The translations under genes and the position numbers were made by a program. Below the pieces are notes generated by a model. The model was not told where the DNA came from, ran no database searches, and saw only the letters and a program-made list of their open reading frames with translations. This document shows positions 46,805-58,487 of a DNA stretch of 64,000 nucleotides, piece after piece. The stretch comes from Podocnemis expansa (taxonomy: Eukaryota; Chordata; Testudines; Podocnemididae). Where the stretch lies: positions 16,296,979-16,360,978 of the forward strand of contig ML681971.1 in NCBI GenBank assembly GCA_007922195.1. The letters are read 5' to 3'. Within the stretch, counting starts at the first letter, position 1, and each line of letters opens with the position of its first letter.

Positions 46805-47275
46805 CAGGGCCCTCCCCAGGGCTGTCTGCCGGGGTGCAGGGCTCCGGTCAAATCAACCTCACCGGGGACCCCCCCCCAACCCGCTGTCACTTGGGAGGCA
46901 GGGCTGGCGGGGAGGGGCTGGTCCCCGCGCTGCCCCCCCCATGCCGGGGACTGGGCGAGCAGCCACCAAAAGGGCAGCCTGGTGCAGCACTTCCAGTGCC
47001 TCTCCCCCACCATACGCGCTGCTCTGGGCTCCATGCTGGAGCAGCGGAGAGGGGAGGCAGCGATACTGGCTCCATGCTGCCTCCTGCCCCCTCCCCACTG
47101 CTTCAGCATGGAGCCCACAGCAGTGCACATGGGGGGGGGGCACTGGAAGTCCTGCACCAGGCTGCCCTTTTGGTGGCTGCTCACCCAGGCCCTGGCATGG
47201 GGCGGCAGTGGTGCGGCTGTGTGGGGCCCCCCCCAAAGCATGGGGCCCGGTCACCCTACCCTAAGGACGGCTCTG
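46805..47275. mobile_element. Palindromic hAT-type MITE with perfect 8-bp duplication
   Basis: AAGAGAAT flanks both ends (46797-46804, 47276-47283). The ends CAGGGCCCTCCCCAGGG and CCTAAGGACGGCTCTG are inverted. The interior is a large hairpin: 46951-47010 (GAGCAGCCACCAAAAGGG and onward) is complementary to 47135-47190. Long apparent frames on both strands here are by-products of the GC-rich palindrome. Confidence 0.83.
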
Positions 47276-47283
47276 AAGAGAAT

Positions 47284-48869
47284 GTATTTGTTTGCCAACT
47301 AGATGTAACCATTGTCTACAGCACAATATTTCCCTCCAGTTCCAGTAAGGTTTCTTTTGGTTGTTATATTTTAATAGCAATATCCAAACTAAATCTTGAT
47401 ATAGAAATGTGAGTAAATGTAGCACGCACACAGTTTTCTATCTGCTTTGTTTTACCCTTCAAAGAACGTCTTTAAGGAATGAACCAACCTAAGTAGCCAG
47501 ACAAGGTAACCATGTTAACAGGAGCCATTTAAATGTGTAGGATAGGATCATAGCAACCGCATGTAGTGCCCTGAATCTGTGCACACCTCCTATGCAATCT
47601 TCAAATGATGTACAGGGTCCTTGGTCTGTGTGGATGGGAGAGAGAAGCAAAATCCACTCACTGGTAATTCAGTCTGCCCCTTGTATACAGACTAGTGATT
47701 GTTTGTGGCCACCTGTCTTTACCAAAAAGTAGTTGCAGTGTTAAAAGACGCTTTCCTACTTTGCCCTGGTAGGTACTACAGTATCTTACACGCTCAGGCC
47801 CAGATTTTTAGTGGTGTTTATATGGTGGCAGTGTGCTTTGAATTAAGATTTGATTTTTTCAAAAGAGACTTAAAAACCTAAAGGCCATTGCAATATTACC
47901 TTTAAAAATCTGATCTATCTAGTTTTTTACCTCTTTACCAAACATTTTTTAACATTACCCATACCATATGCATATCAATCCATCTATTGCTATGTTATGG
48001 CTTATGAGGAGGGTTTTCCGCATCTATAGCACATGCTCATGATAAATGCCATATTTTCACCACAAGAGGTCCCCAGGTTCCTGAAAAGAAGAATAAGTCA
48101 GCTATTTGAGGGCTGTTGTGAAAATCAATATTGGCAACTGTAAAAGCTCAAAAAAAAAAAAACCAATTGCAAAAACAAAATAAGTCTTAAATTAAAATTA
48201 AGTGCTTGTGTTTGCTTTCTGGCTGTGAGAGACTTGAGGGTAAATTCTCAAGCTTCTCTTTGGAACCATCAGCGCTGATTTTTTTTAAATGAAAACTGAG
48301 AATCTTCTATTACCACATCACTCTTGGAGCTGGGGCATTTGAGCAAACATCATATAGTTGAAGACTCATAACAAAAATCTGAGAGTCTGCAACACTGGAA
48401 AAACAATGTGGATTTTTTTTTTTTTAAGCCTTGCAGCAGCAATGAGGTGCCCTTCTTTAGTGAGAAATAGTAGTTTTTTTCTTTCTGTACTTGTGCTTAG
48501 CTAGGGAATAAAGTTTGGTCTCTGCAGTTGCATTTACCTGTTATATTAGAAGCCACATAAATCTATCTCGTCTGTCTTTTCACATAAGCTCACTGATGTT
48601 GGTGTATCTATAAGACTCTTCTCCTTTGTCTCGCAGACTGTGGAATGTGTTGAAGATTCCTCTGTATTGAAAATAGCAGATTTATTTATATATAAGCAAA
48701 GAAGAAATTCATGAGCAAGTATATGGAAAATTACAAAATGGTTATAGGCACAACGAGAGGGACATCAGTACAGGCATCATTTCAACATTTTAGAGGTCCA
48801 TACATAATTGCAAAGTATGTGGAGAATAAGCAGGGAGAAGTGAAAGTATACGCTAAATCATGACTTAAC
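47284..48869. other. Unannotated intergenic DNA
   Basis: A-rich and T-rich runs at about 48150 and 48412. No gene recognised. Confidence 0.4.
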
Positions 48870-49875
48870 TGATGTCACAAAGATTTGGTGGGATAAGTCT
48901 CATGACTAGGGTGTTGGAATCAGGGTATATATCTTGTTCAGGAAGGAGAGGCAGGGTAGAAAAGGTGTTGCCTTATACATTAAAAATATATACACATGCT
49001 TTGAGGTCCAGAACAAGGTGGCAGGCCATTGTTGCAAGTCTGAGTAAAGCTAAAAGGGGTTAAAAAAAACTTAGGGGTGATGTCATGGTAGGGGTCTATA
49101 ACAGACCACAAAATGAGGTACATGGAGCACTTCTAGAACAAATAACAGAAATATCCAAAACCCAAGACCTGGTGGTAATAGGGGACTGTAACTACTGGTG
49201 AGTGGTTAAGTAGTGAGTTAGTAGTAGTAGTGAGATGGATCTGGCCATTATAGCAGATCGCTAATTAAATGTGAGTCACCAATGTGCTGCACCAGCAAAA
49301 AAAGATTAGTATGATTCTGAGGTGTATTAACAGAAATGATGTATGTCAGACATGGGAGACCTCTGAAGGAGTATGATGTCCAAATCTGAGCTCCACACTG
49401 TAGGACAGGTGTGAACAAGTTGGAAATAGTCCAGAGGAGAGCCACCAAAATAATAAAAAATGTAGAGAATCTGATCTCTGGGGGAAGATTAAAAACTGGA
49501 AATATTTAATCTTGTGAAGACCAAGAGGAAACCTGCTACTAGTGTTCAAATATGTTAAGGGCTGTTTATAAAAAGGCAGTGAGCCATTGTTTTATGGCTC
49601 TGCTGAAAGTAGGGTAAGAAGTAATGGTCTTCACCTGACACAAGGGAGATTTAGGATAGATATTAGGAAAAATTGTGTAAGTTAAGTTCTGGACTTAAGC
49701 TCTGGAACAGGATTTACAGGAAGATTCTGGATGCCCCCTCACTGGAAGTCTGTAAGAACATGTTGGACACACAGCTGTCAGGGATGGTCTAGGACAGGTT
49801 TACTTGGCCATGCTGCAGTGCAAGTGGCTGGACTTGATGACTTTTCAAGGTCCCTTCCAGCCCTGTGATGTGTTG
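48870..49875 (+). mobile_element. CR1 LINE, internally deleted copy
   Basis: 49119-49199 translates to VHGALLEQITEISKTQDLVV followed by IGDCNYW, the end of the CR1 endonuclease domain (GDFN-type motif, here with Cys). From about 49265 the sequence jumps to the 3' part of ORF2 (GTGAGTCACCAATGTGCTGC, ending ACTTGATGACTTTTCAAGG and CCCTTCCAGCCCTGTGATG), so the reverse transcriptase core is missing. Confidence 0.8.
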
Positions 49876-50054
49876 GGTTGTTGGTTTTTTTCTTCCTCGA
49901 TTCTCATTCGTGCCATACGCTGACATGCAGTTTGGCGTTTCGGTGTTCAAACCCCAGCCTTTTTCTTTCTCTGCCAGTTAGTTTCACCTGGCTGTAAAAT
50001 ACAACTCTTTCTTACCTAGTTGAAACGTAAATATATTACTATCTATAGCATGTT
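49876..50054. other. Spacer between two CR1 fragments
   Basis: Nothing recognised. Confidence 0.4.
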
Positions 50055-50755
50055 TAGATGCCTAGATGAAGGAAAGGGATCTGGGTGTCACAGTGGATCA
50101 CAAGCTAAATATGAATCAACAGTGTAATGCTGTTGGGGAAAAAAAAGCAAATGCTATTCTGGGATATCTTACCAGGAGTATTGTAAGACACAAAAAGTAA
50201 TTCTTCTACTCTGCTCAGCCCTGGCTAGGCCCCAAATGGAGTATTGTGCCAGTTCTGGGAGCCTCATTTCAGGAAAGATGTGGACAAATTGAAGAGAGTC
50301 CAGAGAACAGCAACACAAATGATTAGAGGTCTGGGACACTTGACTTATGAGGGAAGATTGAAACAGCAGGGTTTGTTTAGTCTGGAAAAGAGAAGACTGA
50401 GAGGGGACATGATAACAGTTTTCAAGTAGTGAAGAGGTTGTTACAAGGAGGAGGAAGGAAAATTGTTCTCCTTAACTGCTGATGATAGGACAAGAAGCAA
50501 TGAGCTTAAATTACAGCAAGGGAAGTTTAGGTTGAACATTAGGAAAAAATTCCTAACTGCCAGGGTGATTAACCACTGGAATAAGTTATCTAGGCAGGTT
50601 GTGGAATCTCCATTGTTCTGGGATGTCCATTAAGAGCAGGTTAGACAAGAACCTGTCATGGACAGTTTGAGGTGGTACTTGGTCCTGCCATGAGTACAGG
50701 GGACTGGACTTGATGACCTCACATGGTCCCTTCCAGATTTTGTGATATGGTTTAA
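50055..50755 (+). mobile_element. CR1 LINE fragment, 3' end
   Basis: GGATCTGGGTGTCACAGTGG, ATGGAGTATTGTGCCAG, then a translatable part with GLGHLTYEGRLKQQGLFSLE, and GGACTTGATGACCTCACATG and CCCTTCCAG at the 3' end. The reading frame is broken after about 50430. Confidence 0.85.
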
Positions 50756-51612
50756 AAGCAGTTATAGTGAATTACAGGACTATGCAGCCTTAGCAGGCTT
50801 ACCAAGTTGTAAGGCTCCCAGGATTTCTGAGGAACATAGATATATGATTTACTTCAGAGTTTAGTTCAGAATAGTTTTTGGTGCTGAAGTGCATGAGTCT
50901 GATCTACATAACCAGCAAGACTGGAATGGAAAGTGTTCTTGGAATAGATTTAACTCCAGAATTGGCTACAGGATAAAAGGCAGTATGTCTGAGTAATTTG
51001 AAAGAGTGGACAGAGGCCCAGTGCCCTTCCCTTTGTGTACTAATAAAGTGTGGGTAGTGAAGATGAAGCTAGTTAATTTGCAGTGTGATTCATGGGCAGA
51101 TAAGTGGCATACAATTCAATGTAATAAAGTAATGAGGCAGAGGCCGGATTTAAAAAAACCTAATACAGTCACAATCATCCTGGACAGTGACTGTGGGTAT
51201 CACATTCAAACTAATAGCAGCAAGAAAAGGGCAAGCAAGAGCTGTGAGGATGTTGTAATGGCCTTTTACTGGAAAGCCTCTGTGGAAATTTGTGAGCAAT
51301 TCTTACTACTAGTAACAGGAGAGACAGCTGATGTGAACAGTTCATGAGAAACAGAACATCTATTATTCTGCTCAGCTACTATACGAAACTAATTAGCAAA
51401 GAGCAGTGAGTAGTTTGTTTCTTCATTTCAGCGAGAAAACAAAAAAAAAAATTGATTTGAAATTATTTTTTTCCCCAGTTCAGCAACTAAATCATAATGT
51501 AAATTATTTACTTGACTTTACCTGGGAAAGCCCACAAGCCCATTGTGTCGTATAAACATGGGGGGGGGAAGATGGCCCCCTGCCCCAGGGCACTTGTGAT
51601 CTAAGTAAATGC
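50756..51612. other. Unannotated intergenic DNA
   Basis: An open stretch of 113 codons at 51006-51347 has no recognised domain and I do not call it a gene. Confidence 0.4.
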
Positions 51613-51615
51613 TAA

Positions 51616-52101
51616 GGCTGTGTCCACACACAGACAGTTAAGTTGATTTAATAAATTTGCTATAAAAATCATTAAAGCAATTTAACAGGCCCACACCAGA
51701 AAGTCAAAGTAAACTAGCATGTCCAGGGACAGGACATGCTAGTTCAATTTAGGAGAGGGGCACCATGAGAGGTGTGGCAAGATGGCCCCCTAGAAGGGCC
51801 ACTCCCCCACCCAATATATTAATAGAGAAAGGCACCCTGGGAAGGAGAAGGGCAAAAGTGTTACATCAAAACAACTGTTAAATTGAAATAACACATCCAC
51901 ACTGTGTTATTTCTATATAACAGTTGCGATCCAAGCCTTGTTTTGAGTCGAAACTAGGTTTTATTGAATCAATCTAACTTTCCTTGTTTTGATATGACGG
52001 AGTTCATCACTTCAAAACAAGAAAACGTTGTGTGGACCAAAGCTTTTTAAGTCAAAATAACCAGCCTTATTTCAATTTAAAACCTGTGTGTGGACACACC
52101 C
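51616..52101. mobile_element. MITE of the TTTCGAAA family, copy C
   Basis: The ends GGCTGTGTCCACACAC and GTGTGTGGACACACCC are inverted repeats, with TAA on both sides (51613-51615, 52102-52104). The interior is rich in TTTTGA and TCAAAA motifs, with a palindrome AGCATGTCC/GGACATGCT at 51717-51742. Confidence 0.78.
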
Positions 52102-52104
52102 TAA

Positions 52105-52799
52105 GTGTTGTGCTTCTTTCTACCCAAGACTGAGTGAAATTGGTATATAACTTACTTAAATCCTATGTGACAGTTCACTTTTTTTTCTTAATTGCTAAAA
52201 TGGATGGAAAAAAGATTATTTTGTGCATTTAAGAACTTCGGTAAAAAGCAGGATGGTCTATGCATGGTTTGGTTTTCTCTTCAGATCTGTGTTTTTTTAT
52301 TGGCCATAGCCATTGGGTCTCACTGCTTTTAGTGACTGCAACTAGAACACTTGCCTATCAACCCTGAAGACCATTCCAGTTCTTTGGCTTTCTGAGGTAC
52401 TCATTTACATTACAAACCTCTTAAGAGCACTGAATGTTTAAAAGGATCTATGGCCAGAACTGGAAGTTGTGAATTAATGATCTGGTAATTAATTTATGGT
52501 CAAATCACTCAACAAAACTCTCCATTGCTAACATGAGTAATGCCACAATGAGAATATGATTTGTATGTGAAGGGCTGGGTCAGGACTATCCAGCAAAAGT
52601 GCTGTTGCCTTGGTGTAGTTCTTGGGAAAGCTCTCGAATTATTTAGTTTTCTCTGTCCAACAAGTATCATCCTTTTCCTCTGTTACTTCAGTTTCACAGT
52701 CATGGCCCTCTTCTCGGTCCCTTTTTCTCAAACCAGGTATTGCAAGTGCCAGGGTTTTCTCTACCATCCAGAGTCACCTCTGTACTTTTCCACAGATTC
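52105..52799. other. Unannotated intergenic DNA
   Basis: Nothing recognised. Confidence 0.4.
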
Positions 52800-53220
52800 A
52801 CTGATTTTTAAGGCCAGAAGGGACCAATATGATCATCTAGTCTGACCTCCTCCACAATGCAGACCACAGAACCTCCCACCCACCCCTGCAATAGCCACCT
52901 AACTTATCATTGAGTCACTGAAGGCCCAAGTCATGGTTTAAACACTTCACTGTATAGAGAAAACACCAGCAAATGACCCATGCCCCACACTACAGGGGAA
53001 GATGAAAAACACCAGGGCCCCTGCCAGTCTGCCCTGAGGCAACTGTGAGCATGTGGGCAAGACTCACCATCCAGACACCCAAAAAAAAGAACTCCCTCCA
53101 ACCCATTGCTGTCTTGAAAGCTTATTGGAAAACAGTGACTTCCCCTTATCTCTTTTGGATAACTCATTTCTTTCCCCAGTCAGTTGATTCCACCCAAGGA
53201 TACCTTTGCCATGTAACCTG
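52800..53220 (-). mobile_element. CR1 LINE fragment, minus strand
   Basis: AAGGCCAGAAGGGACCAATA, GATCATCTAGTCTGACCTCC and the bases after them are the complement of the CR1 3' end, and it continues into ORF2-derived DNA to about 53220. Confidence 0.75.
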
Positions 53221-54352
53221 TTAACAAAAAAGAAGCAGGTGAAGCTCTTCTCTCCTTCCAGATCACAACTATATCGGCGCTTGCAATAACTTCATAGGAA
53301 GTGAAAGATGCCATGTTCACAGCCTTTTAGGCAGCCATGTAATTTATTCCCTGTATCAATGTGGTATAGGGAGCAGCAATGCTAGTTCCCTTATGGAACC
53401 TTGTAAAGCTACCGTGGAAGTCTGGAAGGATAAGATTGACTTGAGGATCCTATTCAGCCTGAATTTCGTTTTTAAGGATGTGTTGGATGGTACTTGAAAA
53501 TTAATCACAAGAATGCTAATATGGTCTTCAGTCTGGCTGTGACTGGTTTCACCTTATCAGTGGGCAAGACTGAAACAACTTTCCCTTTTAAATGTCAATA
53601 AGAACTCAAAAGAACCCCTAGCTTGCAGGCAGACTTAGCAATGCGTAATTTATTCCCTTTACCATTTCTAGTCCTATAGAGCTAGCTGAATACTGTATAG
53701 ATTAGGCCATTTTTCTTTGCGTTCTGCACATTCATTCCTGTTCTTCATCAGTTTCTGTACAATTTTGTTTACTTCCAGATTAGCTCTGAATGCTCGAGGT
53801 TTAGTTAGCTTTTGAGGCACTTTTAAACTTTTGGGTCTTACCAGGCCTTCAGGAGGTCAACTCACATATTGCTGGTTCATCAGCCATTCAGCTGCACAAC
53901 TTGCTTGGCTATTACTGTCATAGCTCAATGCCTCACAGTGTTTAATGTATTTTTCCTCAAAACACCCTCCAGGACAGGCTGGTTCTATTTGCCTCAGTCT
54001 TCTATATGTAAAATAAGGGCCAGATTTTTAAAGGTATTTAGTGCAGAGTACAGCAAACAGCTAAAACATTACATGCTATGCCTGTAAGAATGAGGGATTT
54101 TCCCAGTGCTGCTGTCAGGCTAGTGAGCTCTGAGGGAAGCCATGTCATCGGAGCCAGTCAGCAGAGCTATCTGAAAGCAAGGAGGGACATGTTACTGCCT
54201 TAGAAGGCAGCCTGTTTCTTCTCTTTCTGTTTTGGATACCGTCCATTAATAGTTCTGAATTCTAAGAAATAAAGTAGTTTTACATTGCAGCTTTTCCACA
54301 AGAGTAATCATGTGTGTGCGCCTAATATTTATGCAGCTAAAGCTTTGCTACG
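53221..54352. other. Unannotated intergenic DNA
   Basis: Nothing recognised. Confidence 0.4.
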
Positions 54353-54360
54353 AGCCAGGG

Positions 54361-54618
54361 CTATGTCTCCCCCGCTCTCATACACGTACTTGCTTGCTCT
54401 CAGACTAAGTGAAGGAGTGTAAATAGCAGTGTAGCCACAAAGCTTGGGTGGCGGCAGCAGAGGTGCATCTTTGGTGTGCTAAGTACGTACCTGCTGGTTT
54501 CAGACGGGTTTGTACTCAATAGGGCTAAGCTGGGCCTTGGCTGAGCATGCCACCATGACTATGCTGCTGTTTATACTTGCCCAACCTCAATTAGAGCAAG
54601 CATGAATATGTGTACACA
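54361..54618. mobile_element. Candidate short DNA transposon with 8-bp flanking repeat
   Basis: AGCCAGGG occurs at 54353-54360 and 54619-54626. The ends CTATGTCTCC and TATGTGTACACA are only weakly inverted, so the assignment is tentative. Confidence 0.35.
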
Positions 54619-54700
54619 AGCCAGGGACACGCAACCCTAGAATGTTAACATTTAGGTGCCTGTAGGCACCTGCAACTCATTGTTCCTCAATGGATAAATA

Positions 54701-55316
54701 TTAGGGAAGTCAAACGATTTAAAAAATGAATTGTGATTAATCAAGGGATTGAAGCCATTTCTGGCACAGAAATACCTTGCAACATCAGCTACAGATGTGC
54801 TCTGAGAACACTGACTCGCACGTTCAGGGGGCATGTAACTCTCAAGAGGACACTATTAGATCCTGTAACTGTAAACAGACTTGTTTGGCTGAGCAAGTAA
54901 GAGAAAGTGGATTGGTAGGCTCTAGAGCTTCACACCATTTATTTTTGAGTGCAGCTATGTAACCAAAAGCCCTTGTTTTGTAAGTTGCACTTTTACAATA
55001 CAGGTTGCATGGCCGTACTTGAATGAGGTGAATTGAAAAATACTATTTCTTTTGTTTGTTCTGTTTACAGTGAAAATACTGGTAATAAAAAATCCTATAA
55101 AGTGAGCACTGTACACATTGTATTCTGGGTTGTGACTGAAATCAATAAATGTAGGCAACCAGCCACAACTATGTATCTTAAATATGAAGAGGTATTCTGT
55201 TGTTGTTTAACAGTGCAGTTACAGCTGTGATTCGTCACAATTCATTTTTTTAAATGAAGAGTTAATTTGTTTTGAGTTAATTGCCTGACTTAACTGCAAT
55301 TAATTGGCAACCCTAC
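54701..55316. mobile_element. Terminal-inverted-repeat element with AATTGTGATTAAT-type ends
   Basis: TAAATA flanks both ends (54695-54700, 55317-55322). The left arm AAAAATGAATTGTGATTAAT is echoed in inverted form by GTCACAATTCATTTTTTT at about 55234-55251, and the outer ends TTAGGG and CCCTAC are inverted. No coding capacity seen. Confidence 0.6.
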
Positions 55317-55322
55317 TAAATA

Positions 55323-56465
55323 CCTTTAAAAAAAAATATGTCCCCAAAGTGACTCAATCAAGGTCATCCCAAAGTCCTAGGCTACTAGTAAAACCCCCAT
55401 GTCTTAATATGTGTCACCCATTGGCCATCCTGCATTAGTATGTATCTTCACCACATTCAAAACCAAGACCTTACTTCAGCCAGTCTTTTGCAGGAGTTGT
55501 TCAGTGTATAGCTTCCCTTCGCATTTGTAGGCCAGTCGTTGTTACATCTGACACTTGTTTGTTCTCTGAAATAGATATGTGAAGGATTCATCGCTGATTA
55601 ATCGAATAAAGTTAGGGAATTGTATAAGAAAACTATTATCCCTACCCCCCCTCTTTTCTTGAGAGAGAGGTTGGATTCAGATTGACAAGGACACTTAACA
55701 GATAAAAACATCATTGTTTGGTTAGAATAAACAGCAGACAGCTCCTGGAGGGGGAAAACTTATTTGGAAATACAATGGACAGTTGGCGTTGAGAGATGAC
55801 ACGTGTGTGCACGTTCAAAAGCACTCAGTTTAGGATGTGCAAACAGACAACTAGTTATGTAGATGCTTCAGGCTGGCTATGCACGTTAAAATCGCCAACT
55901 GAAAAAAACTGGCTAGTGAGACAAGGAGACTGGAAAAAAAAGTCTAGAGCCAGCTGAAAGGGGAGGCAAGAGCACTTGAACAGAGGTGGTGCCATGTGCT
56001 GTGCAGCTAAAACATGGGTGCGTGGACCTAGCTCTTCTTATCCAGACTTAGATGCCTTAAGAATGGGTTCTGTGGTATCTCTAGGAGCCACAAAAGGTCA
56101 CAGACTACAGATCACAGGAATCCCTGGGACCGATGGAAGACTAGAATATCATAATGCAAGCTAGAGGATGGAACTGAATATATGGCTCAGCTAACAATGT
56201 GAGTTGGAGAAGGGGAAGTAAGAAGGTGCTTTTTAAAAAGACAAGCTGTTTGGCTATGGAAAGGCATTGCCAATCAAGAGGAGCTTTTGAGAGTTTCAGG
56301 CAAGCTATTTTATTTCTGCTCATTTTCATTGTCTAATTTCCTTCCCCCAAATCTAGTTTCAATTGTATTTTAATGAGAATTTGAATTTTAAATAGCTGAG
56401 GCACAGTATACTACAGTCTTGGAAGGTCAAATAATTTTGTAATCTCTTGTAGAGAACACACAGGG
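55323..56465. other. Unannotated intergenic DNA
   Basis: Nothing recognised. Confidence 0.4.
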
Positions 56466-56469
56466 TATG

Positions 56470-56720
56470 AAAGGGACGGTTGCTCACCTTGTACAATAAC
56501 TGCTCCTTCTTTGAAATGTGTGTCCCTGTGGATGCTCCACTTGTTGGTGATTTGGGGGCGCTGTGGTATGTGACACCAACAAGTGGAATATCCACAGGGA
56601 CAACACTTGACAATGCCGTCGCGGTTAGTAGCCACAGGGACCATGAGGAATGGCAAGGATGACTACATAGTGGAGATTCGAGCAGTACACACTGCATAGT
56701 TCATAGGGCACTTGTGCACA
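56470..56720. mobile_element. DIRS-like terminal relic (copy 3)
   Basis: GGTTGCTCACCTTGTACAAT and TTTGAAATGTGTGTCCCTGT resemble the internal complementary region of copy 1 at 6999-7045. Two 30-bp arms, 56517-56549 and 56574-56606, are inverted (GGATGCTCCACTTGTTGGTG against CACCAACAAGTGGAATATCC). No coding part remains. Confidence 0.6.
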
Positions 56721-57716
56721 GCTGAATTTCTAAAGTAAGGGTCAGGACGCCAAACCCATAAATATTTTTATGGGCACGCTCTCTGTTCCCATGAGGCTAG
56801 GAGACCCTAGCTCTGTCACAGCAGCAAAACAAAAAAAGGGGAAAATAGCTGCAGCTGGAGGTTTTGGCTCTCGGAATGCCAGTCATCGTCTGCTCAAATG
56901 GCTTCTGAAATAACAGAAAGCTGTGCTTGACTATGTGTAAATGCAGAATAAGCAATGCAGATACCATCCTGACCTCTGCTCACAGTTTGATCACGCCATC
57001 AGCTTTATATGTCAGTAGGGCTAGGTGAGCCATGGGAATGAGATGAAGTAAATGCTTGAGGTATAAGGAGGTTTGGGTTACTGGTTTTTTTCTCTCTTGA
57101 TCCCCTTTCCCTACTCTGCCATCATCAAAATTACTTTTCACTTCCATACGCCTTTGTACATCCAGTGTTTGCTGGAAATTGTATTGGTTTTCTAGAAGAA
57201 GCTGTCTGTAACATGAAACAGGGACGATTGTGTGCAGCGTTTCTCTGGATTTATTCCTCAATACGAAAAGTTCTTATGCAGGAGTGCTACCCTGTAGCAC
57301 CATTAAGGTTATAGCAAATCCCTATTGTCAGCAAACAATTTGTGAGTTTGAAGGTTTGGGGGGGGGGGGGGGTAAGCAGGGAAAATATAAAAATATTTTT
57401 TAAAATTAGTATCATTCTAGCACATCTCACTCTTTCATGTAAACACTGTGTTACTTAGAGTGGTCTGAGTCCATTTTACTGATAGCTGGCATTTCCTGTA
57501 AAATATACAAGAAAATACCATCAAAAAGGCAAAACTACAAACAAAATTTCAAGAGGGAACTGTGATCATTCTGCTGAAGACAGCTTTTACAAATGCTTGA
57601 TGTTAAATGCCCCATCAACATAATTAATAGGCATAAGTTTGAGTTTGTCTGCCAAGAAGAATTCAGCGTTAGATGGTTTCATGCAATGTGAGCTATCCAG
57701 AGAATATAAAATAAAA
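56721..57716. other. Unannotated intergenic DNA
   Basis: A G run of about 15 at 57358-57372. Nothing else recognised. Confidence 0.4.
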
Positions 57717-57718
57717 TA

Positions 57719-58485
57719 CAGTGGGGACCCATTAACACACAGGTGTCAGAAGACAAGCCCCGGTGACTGCACATTAAGCAGACCGCAGGTAAAAGGGACC
57801 AAGACTGCCCCAAGTTCTGCACATGCACGCGCAGCAGGCACCAGTCCCCCCGCACAAATCAGTGCTGGCAGCACAGAGCCAGCCCCAATGGACCCTAGGC
57901 AGCAGCAGGGATCTGGATGCGTCCCCAGCTGCTTCTGGGTGAGCTGGGAAGCTTCTGTCGCGGGGGCCATCCGGATCCGCCCCCCCCCCCCCCGGGGGGG
58001 GGGGGGGGGGGGGGCTCCACTTGTCCTGGCAGCTGGGGACAGATCCAGATTCCCCTGGCCTGCCGGTGATGGCACAAAGCTTCTGCCACCACTGGCAGGC
58101 TGCAGGGATCCGGATTCGTCCCCATCTGCCTCCAGACAAGTGGAGGAGCTTCCACCGCACTGGCAAGCCATGGGGAGGGGGGGAGGGACCAGATCTGGAT
58201 GGCCCCCATGACAGAAGCTTCCCAGCTCATCCAGAAACAGCTGGGGATGCATCCAGATCCCTGCTGCTCCCTGCCAGCCTGAAACCTGTCCAAGGCACCT
58301 GAAAAGAAAAAGGCAGCACTGGTAAGGCTCCCTCCGCATGTTTCCTGCCCCGGCCAACTTCTGCTTGTAGGCAGCACACATTACTGAGTCCCGCATCCTA
58401 ACTTGCTGCCTTTGGGGGACATGACCAGAGTGTGTGTTAAGCAGAGCCGCATGCTAACCAGTCACGTGTTAATGGGTCCCTACTG
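57719..58485. mobile_element. Tigger/pogo-like MITE with large hairpin
   Basis: The ends CAGTGGGGACCCATTAACAC and GTGTTAATGGGTCCCTACTG are inverted repeats with one mismatch, flanked by TA on both sides, as for Tc1/mariner-superfamily elements. Inside, 57897-57975 and 58188-58270 are inverted arms (CTGGGAAGCTTCTGTC against GACAGAAGCTTCCCAG). A C run at 57980-57993 directly followed by a G run at 57994-58014 sits in the loop side. Apparent open frames on both strands arise from this GC-rich palindrome. Confidence 0.82.
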
Positions 58486-58487
58486 TA

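Noticed and set aside
46772..47412. Overlapping open frames of 130-190 codons on both strands
   Set aside because: They arise from a GC-rich palindromic MITE; no domain, no splice context, and similar frames occur on both strands.
51006..51347. 113-codon open frame as a gene
   Set aside because: No recognisable domain, no splice signals in the right places and no CpG or promoter context.
57639..58396. Open frames of up to 216 codons
   Set aside because: These lie within the hairpin of the Tigger-like MITE and are rich in Pro/Gly runs from homopolymers.
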